Positions 8,922-17,530 of a stretch of DNA of 64,000 nucleotides are shown piece by piece. Position numbers and translations under genes: made by a program. The notes under the pieces are model-generated. The model ran no database searches, was not told the DNA's origin, and saw only the letters and a program-made list of their open reading frames with translations. The stretch is from Fibrobacterota bacterium (lineage in GTDB: Bacteria; Fibrobacterota; Chitinivibrionia; Chitinivibrionales; Chitinispirillaceae): NCBI GenBank assembly GCA_023436205.1, contig JAEZKC010000048.1, positions 1-64,000 on the forward strand, in the 5' to 3' direction. How positions within the stretch are numbered: position 1 is the stretch's first letter; each line of letters begins with the position of its first letter.

Positions 8922-10372
8922 ATGAAACCTCATTTGACAAAGCTAACCGACACTCTTTACGAGATTCCGGTATCCTATAAAGAGGGTATGCTGGTGCCGG
9001 CGCGGATTGTGGCCACTTCGGCTCTTGTTGAGGCTATGGATGAGGGGGTTTTCGAGCAGATCACCAATGTGGCCAGGCTCCCCGGCATTGTGGGCAGTGC
9101 CTACTGTATGCCCGACGGGCACTGGGGCTACGGATTCCCCATAGGCGGGGTGGCCGCCATGGATGCCGAGCAGGGGGTGATTTCTCCGGGGGAATCGGTT
9201 TTGACATCAATTGCGGTATGCGTCTGGTTACTACAAATCTCACAGTTGAGGAAGTCAAGCCGGTTCTTCAGAAGCTTGTTGATCATCTTTACGTGCGCAT
9301 TCCGGCCGGGGTGGGGGGAAGAGGATATCTTAAGCCGTCAAGGTCTCAATTTGAGAAAGTGGTGGTTGAGGGGGCTCCCTGGTGCATACGGCACGGTTAC
9401 GGCTGGGAGGAAGATCTGGAGAATACTGAAGAGGGCGGATATCTTGCGGGGGCTGATCTTGGAGCGGTCAGTTCCCGCGCAGTTGAGAGGGGATATCAGC
9501 AGCTGGGTACATTGGGTTCGGGGAATCATTATCTGGAGATTCAGGTGGTGAAGCCTGAGAATGTATTCAACCGAGAGCTGGCTGAGGCATTCGGGATTAC
9601 TGTTCCCAATCAGATCGCAGTGATGTTTCATTGCGGCAGTCGCGGGTTCGGGCATCAGATTGCCACCGATTATGTCCAGAGTTTCCTTCGGGTGATGGGG
9701 TCAAAGTATCATTTATCGGTTCCTGACCGGGAGTTGGCGTGTGCACCGTTCATGTCTCCGGAGGGTCAGGCTTATTTTGCCGCCATGAAGTGTGCCGCCA
9801 ATATGTCTTTTGCAAACAGACAGATGATTCTTCACCAGATACGCATTGCTTTTTCGGAGGTTTTCGGGCGCACTGCAGAGGATCTTGGAATGCATCAGGT
9901 GTACGATGTCGCCCATAATACCGCCAAGCTTGAGGAACATGTTATCAATGGTGAAAAGAGAAAGCTGCTGGTTCATCGCAAGGGGGCAACACGTGCCTTC
10001 GGGCCTTCTATGGAGGGATTACCTGAAAAATATCAGAAAACAGGTCAACCGGTCATTATCGGGGGCAGCATGCAGACCGGATCCTATCTGTTGACCGGCA
10101 TGTCAAGCGGGGCGGTCACTTTCTTTTCAACAGCACATGGCAGCGGGCGAGTGATGGGGCGCAGGCAGGCACGCAAGGGGGTGAGCGGAAGAGATCTTCA
10201 GCACCGTATGATGGAGCAGGGGATTTATGTGCGGACGGCTTCCTTTTCAGGGCTGGCGGAGGAGGCTGGGAGTGCTTATAAAGATATAGATCAGGTGATT
10301 GAGGCTACGCGTTTGGCGGGGATCAGCAGACCGGTGGCAAGGTTTACTCCCCTGGGAAATGTGAAAGGATAA
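8922..10372 (+). pseudogene. rtcB: RtcB RNA ligase, interrupted by a one-base frameshift
   Basis: RtcB joins RNA 2',3'-cyclic phosphate to 5'-OH ends using GTP and Mn2+. The first frame (from 8922) reads normally through MPDGHWGYGFPIGGVAA to VISPG. There the frame is lost at a run of five G (9188-9192), and the family sequence GIGFDINCGMRLV resumes one frame over. Six G would restore a continuous protein of about 483 residues, the usual length. All active-site segments are present: DINC, GNHYLE, HCGSRGFGHQ, YDVAHN and HGSGR. The gene may be truly inactive, may be rescued by slippage on the G run, or may carry a sequencing error. It follows DUF2267 and BON genes, a stress-like setting. Confidence 0.85.
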
Positions 10373-10451
10373 AAGTGGATTGCTTGATTGATGATTGAGA
10401 ACTGCGGATGGAAATGCGGACATGCGTTCGTGCATCTCAAAAGGGGGAAAT

Positions 10452-11138
10452 ATGAGTCGGATCAAGAGTAGTCTGATATTTTCGGTACTGATGTTGGTTT
10501 TAGCAAATGCAGCAGCCTTTTCAGAAACCATTTACGGTTTTAAGGCGGGATTATCATTGTCGAATTTCTGGGGTAACGGGCTGACAGATTTTGAGGAGGA
10601 TCTGGCGGGCAGTGGTCCGGTGAGTGATCTGGAGACCCATTTTGTACTGTTTGTCACCGGTGGGATCTTTGTTCGCTACGATCTCATTCCCGATTTTCTT
10701 GCAGTTCAGCCGGAACTTCTTTACCTCAGGGGGGGTAAATCCTGGGATGTAAATGGAGAGCTTTTCAAGGTATATGCAGACTATCTGACGATACCGGTTG
10801 TTTTCAAGCTGATGATTCCGCTGGACTACCCGGTCACTCCCAGTGCCTACGCGGGTCCCATGCTTGCTTTAAGGCTTCGGGCCCGTACCGAGGGACTTGA
10901 GAATGTGCCGGGTGGTGCGGATCTGGGGTTCATGACCGGTTTTGAGGAAAACATAAATGATGAGGTCACAGTTTTCGATGTGGGATTTGCCACCGGATTG
11001 AGTTTCGATATTGAAGCAGGACCCGGTGATATTGTTCTTGATTTCAGATTCAGCTGGGGTGCGGTGGAAGTTTTTGACGGGCAGGATATCCGAAACTATG
11101 CTTTTCAGCTCATGGGGGGCTATGCTTTCGGTTTCTGA
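10452..11138 (+). CDS. Outer-membrane beta-barrel protein (PorT/OMP_b-brl type)
   Basis: A 228-residue protein with a signal peptide (about 1-23, ending AAAFS) and alternating polar/hydrophobic strands typical of an eight-stranded barrel. Examples are YGFKAGLSLSNFWG after the signal, LAVQPELLYLRGGKSW, and a final strand FQLMGGYAFGF ending in Phe. It resembles the PorT-like outer-membrane family that is common in Bacteroidetes and Fibrobacteres. The ATG at 10452 has a GGGGGA site just upstream; in-frame upstream codons to 10395 are ignored. A good terminator follows. Confidence 0.8.
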   Translation: MSRIKSSLIFSVLMLVLANAAAFSETIYGFKAGLSLSNFWGNGLTDFEEDLAGSGPVSDLETHFVLFVTGGIFVRYDLIPDFLAVQPELLYLRGGKSWDVNGELFKVYADYLTIPVVFKLMIPLDYPVTPSAYAGPMLALRLRARTEGLENVPGGADLGFMTGFEENINDEVTVFDVGFATGLSFDIEAGPGDIVLDFRFSWGAVEVFDGQDIRNYAFQLMGGYAFGF

Positions 11139-11153
11139 CTCTGCAAGTAAGAA

Positions 11154-11200
11154 CGGGAGAAGTTTCTGAGGTGTTCAAAGTGCTTCTCCCGATTTATTTT
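11154..11200 (+). terminator. Rho-independent terminator after the beta-barrel gene
   Basis: A perfect 9-bp stem (CGGGAGAAG at 11154-11162, CTTCTCCCG at 11183-11191) is followed by ATTTATTTT. Confidence 0.8.
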
Positions 11201-11247
11201 CTGCTTTGATACTGTGCAACAGGATTTCATTTTCAGGTGGTTTTTTA

Positions 11248-12177
11248 TTGATATCTGAAACGAAAGCGGTTTTTCGGCAGTCTGCAATACGTACTGATCA
11301 AATTTCGCTGCAGAATAAAAGAATTCTTATCACCGGGATCACATCCATTCACGGCTGGCCTGTTTTTGTGGCGTTAAATAAGTTGTTTTCACCGGAGCGG
11401 CTGTTTGCAATCCGTTCTCCCAAAATGAGAGTACCTCAGGGGAAAAATGTGATTGGCGGTTGTGTTACGGATAAAGGGCTGTTCACCAAAATCAGGGAAG
11501 AGTTCAATCCTACTCACGTTATCCACTGTGCCGGGGTTTGTGACCTTGACGTTTGTGAAGAGCGTCCTCTGTGGGCACATGCCATGAATACCACCGGTGC
11601 ACAGGTGATCGGGGAGGTTTTTGGCAAGAGTTGCCATATCACCTATCTTAGTTCCGATCTGGTGTTTTCCGGAGAGGGGGCTCCATTGAATGGTTATGAC
11701 GAGAGCAGCATACCAGATCCGCTTAGTGTGGCCGGAAAAACGATCAGGAAAGCCGAAATAGCTATTGCTAAATGTGAACGCTACTGCATTTTGCGGCTTG
11801 GTCTTCCCATTGGAGAATCGGTGACGGGAGACAAGGGTGCCGTAGGGTTTATCCGAAGCCGGTTCAGGAGAAATCTTCCGGTCACACTCTTCTTTGATGA
11901 ATGGAGAAGTTGTATTCTTTGTGAAGATATTGTGAGTGCCGTTATGGGAGTCCTTGAGATTGAGCCAGTTGGGGTTTTTCACTGCGGGGGACCGGTTAAG
12001 AGGTCGCTTCACGAGGTTGGTAGATACGTGCTTGAAAGTGGAGATTATGACTCAAGTTTGCTTAAAGGTATTTACCGCAGAGAAGAAAAGAACGGCCCTC
12101 CGAGAATGGGTGATGTAAGCCTTGATTCCTCAAAATTATCGAGCCTGCTGGGATTGCAGTTCTCAGTCGCATTTTGA
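11248..12177 (+). CDS. RmlD-like NAD(P)-binding sugar reductase homolog lacking the catalytic Tyr
   Basis: A protein of about 309 residues with an N-terminal Rossmann fold (RILITGITSIHGWPVF) and an extended-SDR/RmlD layout. The central region includes HVIHCAGVCDLDVCE, then TYLSSDLVFSGEGAP and YDESSIPDPLSV. In dTDP-4-dehydrorhamnose reductases the active site reads YGxxK; here the matching stretch is VAGKTIRKAE, so the Tyr is Ala and only Lys remains. It may be a structural or regulatory relative (like MAT2B) rather than an active reductase. The start is uncertain: no ATG precedes the fold. TTG at 11248 has AGGTGG upstream; TTG at 11206 is the alternative. Confidence 0.65.
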   Translation: MISETKAVFRQSAIRTDQISLQNKRILITGITSIHGWPVFVALNKLFSPERLFAIRSPKMRVPQGKNVIGGCVTDKGLFTKIREEFNPTHVIHCAGVCDLDVCEERPLWAHAMNTTGAQVIGEVFGKSCHITYLSSDLVFSGEGAPLNGYDESSIPDPLSVAGKTIRKAEIAIAKCERYCILRLGLPIGESVTGDKGAVGFIRSRFRRNLPVTLFFDEWRSCILCEDIVSAVMGVLEIEPVGVFHCGGPVKRSLHEVGRYVLESGDYDSSLLKGIYRREEKNGPPRMGDVSLDSSKLSSLLGLQFSVAF

Positions 12178-12198
12178 TTAAACCTGAAGAATACAGAA

Positions 12199-12243
12199 TT
12201 GCCAATTAGTGATAACCTGTTTTGGCAAATCATTATATATAAT
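12199..12243 (+). promoter_or_regulatory. Candidate promoter and operator of the secreted protein gene at 12288
   Basis: A perfect inverted repeat TTGCCAA (12199-12205) / TTGGCAA (12222-12228) with a 16-base spacer lies just before a consensus TATAAT at 12238-12243. No good -35 box is seen, which fits an activator- or operator-controlled promoter. Confidence 0.4.
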
Positions 12244-12287
12244 AAAACTTGATGATTATTAACGGGTCTTATCGGGAGGTGTTCTGT

Positions 12288-13220
12288 ATGGAATGCAGGA
12301 AAATAAAACTGGTCTCATTGGCATTTCTGCTGATCCTTGGCTTTTCAAAGAGCGGTAGTACCGATTGTTATTTCCCGATGGTTCAGGTGGAATTGGATAC
12401 TCTCCCAGACGAATCAGATCTTGGGGTAGTGCGGACGGTAACTGACATTTTTATGAACACGGTAACAGTGGATACTGTTTACAGGAGTGATTTTATTGCA
12501 GGCCTTGTTGAGCATTATCGAAATGCAAAGCATGTCTTTGTGGCCACTGCTGACACTTTTTTCCTCTTTCCTCAACCCACATCTGACGAACCGGGGATGC
12601 AAGCCTATACTGATAGTGTTCTTGTCCGGGTCGATACGGTACTTAAATCTGAGGGTTCCAGATTATCTTCCGGTGAACGTTTTACAATTGTAAAAAAGGA
12701 TTTGCTTTTCAATTCTCTTGGTACTTACTCTTACGGCTATCTTTACAATCGTCACGTTTTACGATTCGTTGATGAGATGATTGATTACGCATCATTGTTT
12801 GAGCATCCCATGTACTGTAGAATTCCGGAAGATTACATTCTTAACGGGCGAAACGAAATCGTGCATGACAGTTTTTTGGGTATTACTATTCCCTTTGAAA
12901 TGTTCATGGATGCGCTGACAAACACAACACTAATAGCTCCATTTGCAAAAAGAACTGGTTTTGCATTTCAGGTTCAGACTGTTACTGATGGTACGATAAG
13001 AATCGAATTTCAAGAGATGCTTGATTATCCCGCGCGGGTTGCACTTTTTAATCTGGCAGGAAAGAGGGCCGGGGTGTGGGATCTGCAAAAGGATGGTAAA
13101 GTTTTCAATTTGGATTGCAGCAGAGGACTGGGAAAAGGGCTCTACACCATTGTGATTAATGGCAAAAGCCCCAACGGCTCACATTATTCAAGTATGAGCC
13201 GGTTCATGGTTTACCACTGA
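12288..13220 (+). CDS. Secreted protein of unknown function with a type IX-like C-terminal tail
   Basis: A 310-residue protein with a signal peptide (about 1-25, hydrophobic LVSLAFLLILGF). The middle is unknown and contains many Thr/Val/Asp strands. The last 80 residues look like a sorting or surface-anchor domain: RVALFNLAGKRAGVW, then GLGKGLYTIVING and a final basic strand. The same tail pattern is seen in three glycosidases of this window. The ATG at 12288 follows GGGAGG by 8 bases. Its 3' end overlaps the opposing transporter gene by 33 bases. Confidence 0.7.
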   Translation: MECRKIKLVSLAFLLILGFSKSGSTDCYFPMVQVELDTLPDESDLGVVRTVTDIFMNTVTVDTVYRSDFIAGLVEHYRNAKHVFVATADTFFLFPQPTSDEPGMQAYTDSVLVRVDTVLKSEGSRLSSGERFTIVKKDLLFNSLGTYSYGYLYNRHVLRFVDEMIDYASLFEHPMYCRIPEDYILNGRNEIVHDSFLGITIPFEMFMDALTNTTLIAPFAKRTGFAFQVQTVTDGTIRIEFQEMLDYPARVALFNLAGKRAGVWDLQKDGKVFNLDCSRGLGKGLYTIVINGKSPNGSHYSSMSRFMVYH

Positions 13221-14405
13221 TTCCTCTGGTATGTCATTTGCGGTCTGGCTGGCCAGTTCGAGTTGGGGTTGGAATTCGGTGCTGTAGATATCCAGAACCG
13301 AGAAGAATAGTGCCGCAATTACCGGCCCCACAATAAAACCCATAACTCCGAAAATCGCTATTCCTCCCAGTGATGAAAAGAAAATTACCAGATCATGCAG
13401 CTTGGCGCCTTTTCCCACAAGTCTTGGACGCAAGAGGTTATCCACATTTGATATAACTGCTGTACTTATGATCAGGATGCCGATACCCTGCCAGGGGTGT
13501 CCGGTGAGGAGCTGAATGCATCCGGCGGGGATCAGTACCATCCAGGCGCCGACCATTGGAATAAGTGAGAGAATCACCATGACAAAACCCCATAAGAGCC
13601 AGGATTTTATTCCAAAGAGCAGGAGTGCCAGAGCACCCAGCGTTCCCTGAGTAAGCCCGATCATTAAAGTACCGAAAACAGTTGCTCGAGAAATTAAAAG
13701 AAACCGGGAGAAGATAAGATCTTCGTAGTCGTCTCGTATGGGAGAGAGATACTTGATGCGCTTTATTAACGATTCACCATCCATGAAGAAGTAGAACATG
13801 GTGAAAAACATAATCAGTATGTCAGTGACAAAGCCGAAAACTCCGGCGGATGTCTTGTTAAGAGCTCCGGATCCCACAGAAACAAACGCCTTGAGGAAAT
13901 CCTTCAGGTAACCAGATATGTTTATCGCTGAGATATTTACAGTTTGCAGCAGTGGAAGCGCCTGCAGTTTTTTAATTACGCTGCTGTTGGCGCCCTGTGT
14001 TACGATCTCCCTGACAACTGGTTCTGCTGACTGGTAGAAGGTGATCAGTTGCGTAAGAACCAGATGCATTACTATGTAAAGGGGAATTACACAACATAGA
14101 AACAGCATGACACAGCAGAAAAGCGAACTGACAGCCCGGTTTTTGAAAGTTTTCTGCAGACGAAGGTAAAGAGGGTAGCACAAGGTGGCAAACGCCGCTG
14201 CAAGTAAAATTGGTACGAAAAACATCTTCATTATGGGAAGCATGCCAATGGAAACAATCAGTAAAAGACAGAGGATGGCAATCCGGTTTACTTTAGTATT
14301 GGCTGAATTCCCGCCTTTTATCATGTTCACCTCTTTATCAACTGTCAGTGCTTCCTTTGGTTTTTCTTTAACTTCTTCGTTCGGCATTTCTGTAGTATCC
14401 GGCAC
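13188..14405 (-). CDS. AI-2E family membrane transporter, second copy
   Basis: A 405-residue paralog of the transporter at 3416-4624. The charged N-terminal tail (about 1-40) is followed by eight predicted membrane helices and the shared stretches LKDFLKAFVS, MFYFFMDGESLIKRI, LTQGTLGALALLLFGI and VIFFSSLGGIAIFGVMGFIVGP. The GTG start at 14405 has a GGGGGGA site 5-6 bases upstream. The gene stands alone: it is divergent from the sensor-phosphatase gene and convergent with the secreted protein gene, overlapping its 3' end by 33 bases. The transported solute is unknown. Confidence 0.82.
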   Translation of the reverse strand: MPDTTEMPNEEVKEKPKEALTVDKEVNMIKGGNSANTKVNRIAILCLLLIVSIGMLPIMKMFFVPILLAAAFATLCYPLYLRLQKTFKNRAVSSLFCCVMLFLCCVIPLYIVMHLVLTQLITFYQSAEPVVREIVTQGANSSVIKKLQALPLLQTVNISAINISGYLKDFLKAFVSVGSGALNKTSAGVFGFVTDILIMFFTMFYFFMDGESLIKRIKYLSPIRDDYEDLIFSRFLLISRATVFGTLMIGLTQGTLGALALLLFGIKSWLLWGFVMVILSLIPMVGAWMVLIPAGCIQLLTGHPWQGIGILIISTAVISNVDNLLRPRLVGKGAKLHDLVIFFSSLGGIAIFGVMGFIVGPVIAALFFSVLDIYSTEFQPQLELASQTANDIPEESVVNHEPAHT

Positions 14406-14493
14406 TTTTTGTCCCCCCTTATGTTAATACCTGTCGATTCGACAATATATATTAGTGCCTTAATAAAATTGAAGCTCGCTTGCGGAATACGCT

Positions 14494-16995
14494 TTGGAAA
14501 ACATGAATGTGGCGCGAAAAAGAACTATTGCTGTGATGATTGAGGGTGTGTTGGGCCCTGCTCAACATAGCCTTCTTCTTGGTATTCAGAAATCCTGCCG
14601 TGAATCGCACATTAATTGCATCTATCTTTGCGGTGGTGCACTGCAGACATCCCCGGTGAACCCCTTCGAGCGGCAGCGCAATTTTCTGTACGACCTCATT
14701 TCGCCGGTATACACTGACGGCATACTGCTTTCGTGTTCATTGGGTAACTTTACCTCCAATGATATCTGGCAAAGCTTCATTGAGAAAACCAGCAAATACC
14801 CTCTGGTTACAATCGGTCAGGTCAGGAGAGACATTCCCTGTGTGCAGGTTGATAACATGGCAGCTATTGAAAAGCTTGCCATTCATCTTTTAGGATATCA
14901 CGGTTATCGAAAATTTGCGTTCATATCAGGACCCAGTTCCAACAGCGATGGTGTGGAGCGGATGGATGCATTCAGGAGAGTGTGTGCTGATTATGGCATC
15001 CCCGACCAGAATATTGATATATTCGAAGGTGACTTTCTGCGGTCTTCCGGTCAATTTGCGGCTCGTCAATTAATTGAAAAGGGTATCCATAGTTACGATG
15101 TGATTGTATGTGGAAATGATCTCATGGCGCTGGGGGTGCTCGATGAGTTGGCTGGGAATGGGATCAGTGTTCCGGAAGATATTGCGGTAGCGGGAATTGA
15201 TGGAATTCCTGAAGGGCACAATTCCATCCCAAAACTTACATCCGTGCATCAGGATTTTGAGCTCCTCGGTGCTCAGGCTGTTGAATTGCTGCTGAATATC
15301 ATTGATCAGAGTGGACCTGCAGAATACTCGATCAAGTCAACAGAGCCGCAACTTGTGAATGGCGAATCATGTGGTTGCGGTTTTAATGTGTCCCCAAGTG
15401 AAAATCTTTTATCTGACCTTACAGATTTGACTAATTTGGAGGCTGTGCTGCGTCCACTTCTTCAGGTAAAGGGTTTGGAATTTGATCAGGAATGCAGATT
15501 GTTAATGAATGGTCTTTCCGGGTTACCGGGAAACTATTCCAGTTTTCTCTACTCGATTGAAGGGATGGTGAAGAGCAGCATAAAGCGGGCCCGGAACCCT
15601 ATCTGGATTGCATCCGTGCTCGAAACCTTTCAGAATACTCTCGAAATGTACAGCTACGGATTATCTCACAATCCTCATGTCGTGCGTCAATGTATTACTA
15701 AAGCAGTATCTTATGTCTATAACGTTGTAATGCGCTTTGAATCGACACAGCACATTTCACTTGCAAATGAATCTGATCTGTTGAGTGAAATGGCTTTTGA
15801 CCTTTCAAGCTGTGTTGATGAACAAAGGTATATTTCTACTCTTGACTTATGGGTTTGCAGATTTCCAATAGACAAGCTGATGATTGTGCTGTACGATAAT
15901 GATACCAGAGCTACGGAAGAAGTGTTCTATCGATACAGTCGATTACCGGAAACGAACTTTACTGTCAATAGCAAAAGAGGACCGCATGGTTTTCCTTTCT
16001 CTGAAGAGAGCGATTATTTCTTTGTGGTAGAATCTCTTTACTACAATGAACGCCCGATAGGGTATCTGGTTATGGATGCACCGCAGCTGCGGCCAGCGAT
16101 TTTTTCCGCACTAAGAAAACTCGTGAGCAGCTCACTTCAGGGGCTCTATATTTCTCAAAATCTTCACTATCAGTCCGCCGCGCTGCGTCAGGCCAATGAA
16201 GAATTGAGGAAGCTGCACGCTTATGAGCAGAAGTACAATGCAATGGTTAAGCAGGAAATGAAAAACGCACGTGACATTCAGCTGGATTTCATGCCATCGG
16301 AGCTACCGGGAATCAGAAACTATGAGTGTTCGTTCCGTTTTATGCCTGCCAACGAAATAGCTGGTGATTTTTACGACATGTTCCAAGTATCTGATTCATC
16401 TGTCTGTATTGTTGTAGGCGATGTATGCGGGAAAAATTTCGGAGTAGCACTGTTTATGTCTCTTGTGAGAAGCTTAATCCGCTCTCAGTGTTTACAAAGC
16501 ACTCAAAAGATTTCTCCTCTGGACATGATAACATTCATCAATGATTATATGATGAAGAATCATCGCAAAAGTGACTCGCCCAACTATTTTACATCGCTTT
16601 TTCTGGCTTTTTTGCACCACGATACGGGTGTTCTTGATTATGTAAATGCCGGCCATCAGCCTCCGATTCTTATAAGGAGCAATAGGGAAGTCGAAATGAT
16701 CAAACGGTCTGGCCCGGCGATCGGACTTTCAAGTGATATCACCTATAAATCAGGTCAGACTGAGATTCTGCCGGGAGATCTTTTGTTCATCAGCACTGAT
16801 GGCCTGAGTGAATTCTTTGGTGATTGCAGTCTGCGCAAGGGTATTTGCCGAATCGTGGAGTTGCTTCAGACTGACTTTTCGGGAGCGGAAAATGCGGTTA
16901 CAAAGATTGTAAGCGAACTCCAGGCAGAGCACCAGGCCAAAAAGCAAAATGACGATATAACGTTGCTGGCGCTTTACAGGAATCCTAAAGAGTAG
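14494..16995 (+). CDS. Periplasmic-binding-like sensor fused to a PP2C/SpoIIE phosphatase
   Basis: An 833-residue cytoplasmic signalling protein. Residues about 8-290 form a LacI-type sugar-binding domain (VDNMAAIEKLAIHLLGYHGYRKFAFISGP, CGNDLMALGVLDELAGNGI, then VPEDIAVAGIDG), with no helix-turn-helix in front and no signal peptide. A Cys motif ESCGCG follows, then a helical linker, a GAF-like region (about 430-560), a short coiled coil and a SpoIIE-type PP2C domain (about 590-830). That domain shows AGDFYDMF, VVGDVCGKNFGVAL, YVNAGHQPP, STDGLSEF and NDDITLL with its metal-binding Asp residues. Sugar binding probably controls dephosphorylation of a Ser/Thr target. The start is TTG at 14494 or ATG at 14503. 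A paralog with GGDEF output lies at 48067. Confidence 0.85.
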   Translation: MENMNVARKRTIAVMIEGVLGPAQHSLLLGIQKSCRESHINCIYLCGGALQTSPVNPFERQRNFLYDLISPVYTDGILLSCSLGNFTSNDIWQSFIEKTSKYPLVTIGQVRRDIPCVQVDNMAAIEKLAIHLLGYHGYRKFAFISGPSSNSDGVERMDAFRRVCADYGIPDQNIDIFEGDFLRSSGQFAARQLIEKGIHSYDVIVCGNDLMALGVLDELAGNGISVPEDIAVAGIDGIPEGHNSIPKLTSVHQDFELLGAQAVELLLNIIDQSGPAEYSIKSTEPQLVNGESCGCGFNVSPSENLLSDLTDLTNLEAVLRPLLQVKGLEFDQECRLLMNGLSGLPGNYSSFLYSIEGMVKSSIKRARNPIWIASVLETFQNTLEMYSYGLSHNPHVVRQCITKAVSYVYNVVMRFESTQHISLANESDLLSEMAFDLSSCVDEQRYISTLDLWVCRFPIDKLMIVLYDNDTRATEEVFYRYSRLPETNFTVNSKRGPHGFPFSEESDYFFVVESLYYNERPIGYLVMDAPQLRPAIFSALRKLVSSSLQGLYISQNLHYQSAALRQANEELRKLHAYEQKYNAMVKQEMKNARDIQLDFMPSELPGIRNYECSFRFMPANEIAGDFYDMFQVSDSSVCIVVGDVCGKNFGVALFMSLVRSLIRSQCLQSTQKISPLDMITFINDYMMKNHRKSDSPNYFTSLFLAFLHHDTGVLDYVNAGHQPPILIRSNREVEMIKRSGPAIGLSSDITYKSGQTEILPGDLLFISTDGLSEFFGDCSLRKGICRIVELLQTDFSGAENAVTKIVSELQAEHQAKKQNDDITLLALYRNPKE

Positions 16996-16996
16996 A

Positions 16997-17407
16997 TTAC
17001 TTACAGCAAATGCAGTTCAATTCTTCAAAGAATGGCGTTGATTCCATAATTTCATCATAATAACCTTCGCAGCTGTTTTTCAAGGAATCGCAAGCACTTC
17101 GGCCCGTTTTCAAAACTGAATTCTCATTTGCAACCAGATTCATAAACATCTGGACCTGCCCGTAGGCTGATACGTAGATGGAGTATGTTCCGCAGGATAC
17201 TTTGTTGCCATTGCAGTCAGTCCCATCCCATAGAATGCTGCTTCCGGAAAACGAACCCTGGTAAACGAAGTTGTCCTCATGATCGTAAATTCGAAAACAA
17301 TCATTGCAGCTGCTTGCCGGTTCTTTACACTTGCTGGAGTCGTTTGGTGAGCAGGAAAAAATCGTCACAGCAGCAGTTATGGCTGAGAGTAGCAGAAGTT
17401 TCATCAT
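16997..17407 (-). CDS. Cysteine-rich putative lipoprotein
   Basis: A 136-residue protein with a lipoprotein signal (TIFSC, Cys at about 19) and eleven or more further Cys residues, ending in CICCK. The middle stretch FSGSSILWDGTDCNGNKVSCGTYSIYV follows the FlgD-like/Ig-like pattern seen in C-terminal tails of surface proteins, here with extra Cys pairs. Disulfides or metal binding are possible. It begins two bases after the opposing sensor-phosphatase stop and reads toward it. The function is unknown. Confidence 0.65.
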   Translation of the reverse strand: MMKLLLLSAITAAVTIFSCSPNDSSKCKEPASSCNDCFRIYDHEDNFVYQGSFSGSSILWDGTDCNGNKVSCGTYSIYVSAYGQVQMFMNLVANENSVLKTGRSACDSLKNSCEGYYDEIMESTPFFEELNCICCK

Positions 17408-17478
17408 TTCTCCGGAATCAGGTGGTGGTTAACGGTAAGCTTGAAGATAAATTATGCAGATATAGTGATGGGGATAAC

Positions 17479-17505
17479 AAAAAAGCGGAACCGAAGTCCC
17501 GCTTT
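17479..17505 (-). terminator. Rho-independent terminator of groES-groEL
   Basis: On the minus strand a 10-bp stem (AAAGCGGGAC / GTTCCGCTTT, one G-T pair) closed by a TTCG tetraloop runs into a T tract about 25 bases after the groEL stop. Confidence 0.9.
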
Positions 17506-17530
17506 CAAAAAAACTTACTTACGACAAGGA

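Noticed and set aside
9218..10372. Independent short RtcB-like gene starting at ATG 9218
   Set aside because: The ATG lies inside the family core (CGMRL) and has no ribosome site; the upstream frame supplies the missing part, so it is one broken gene.
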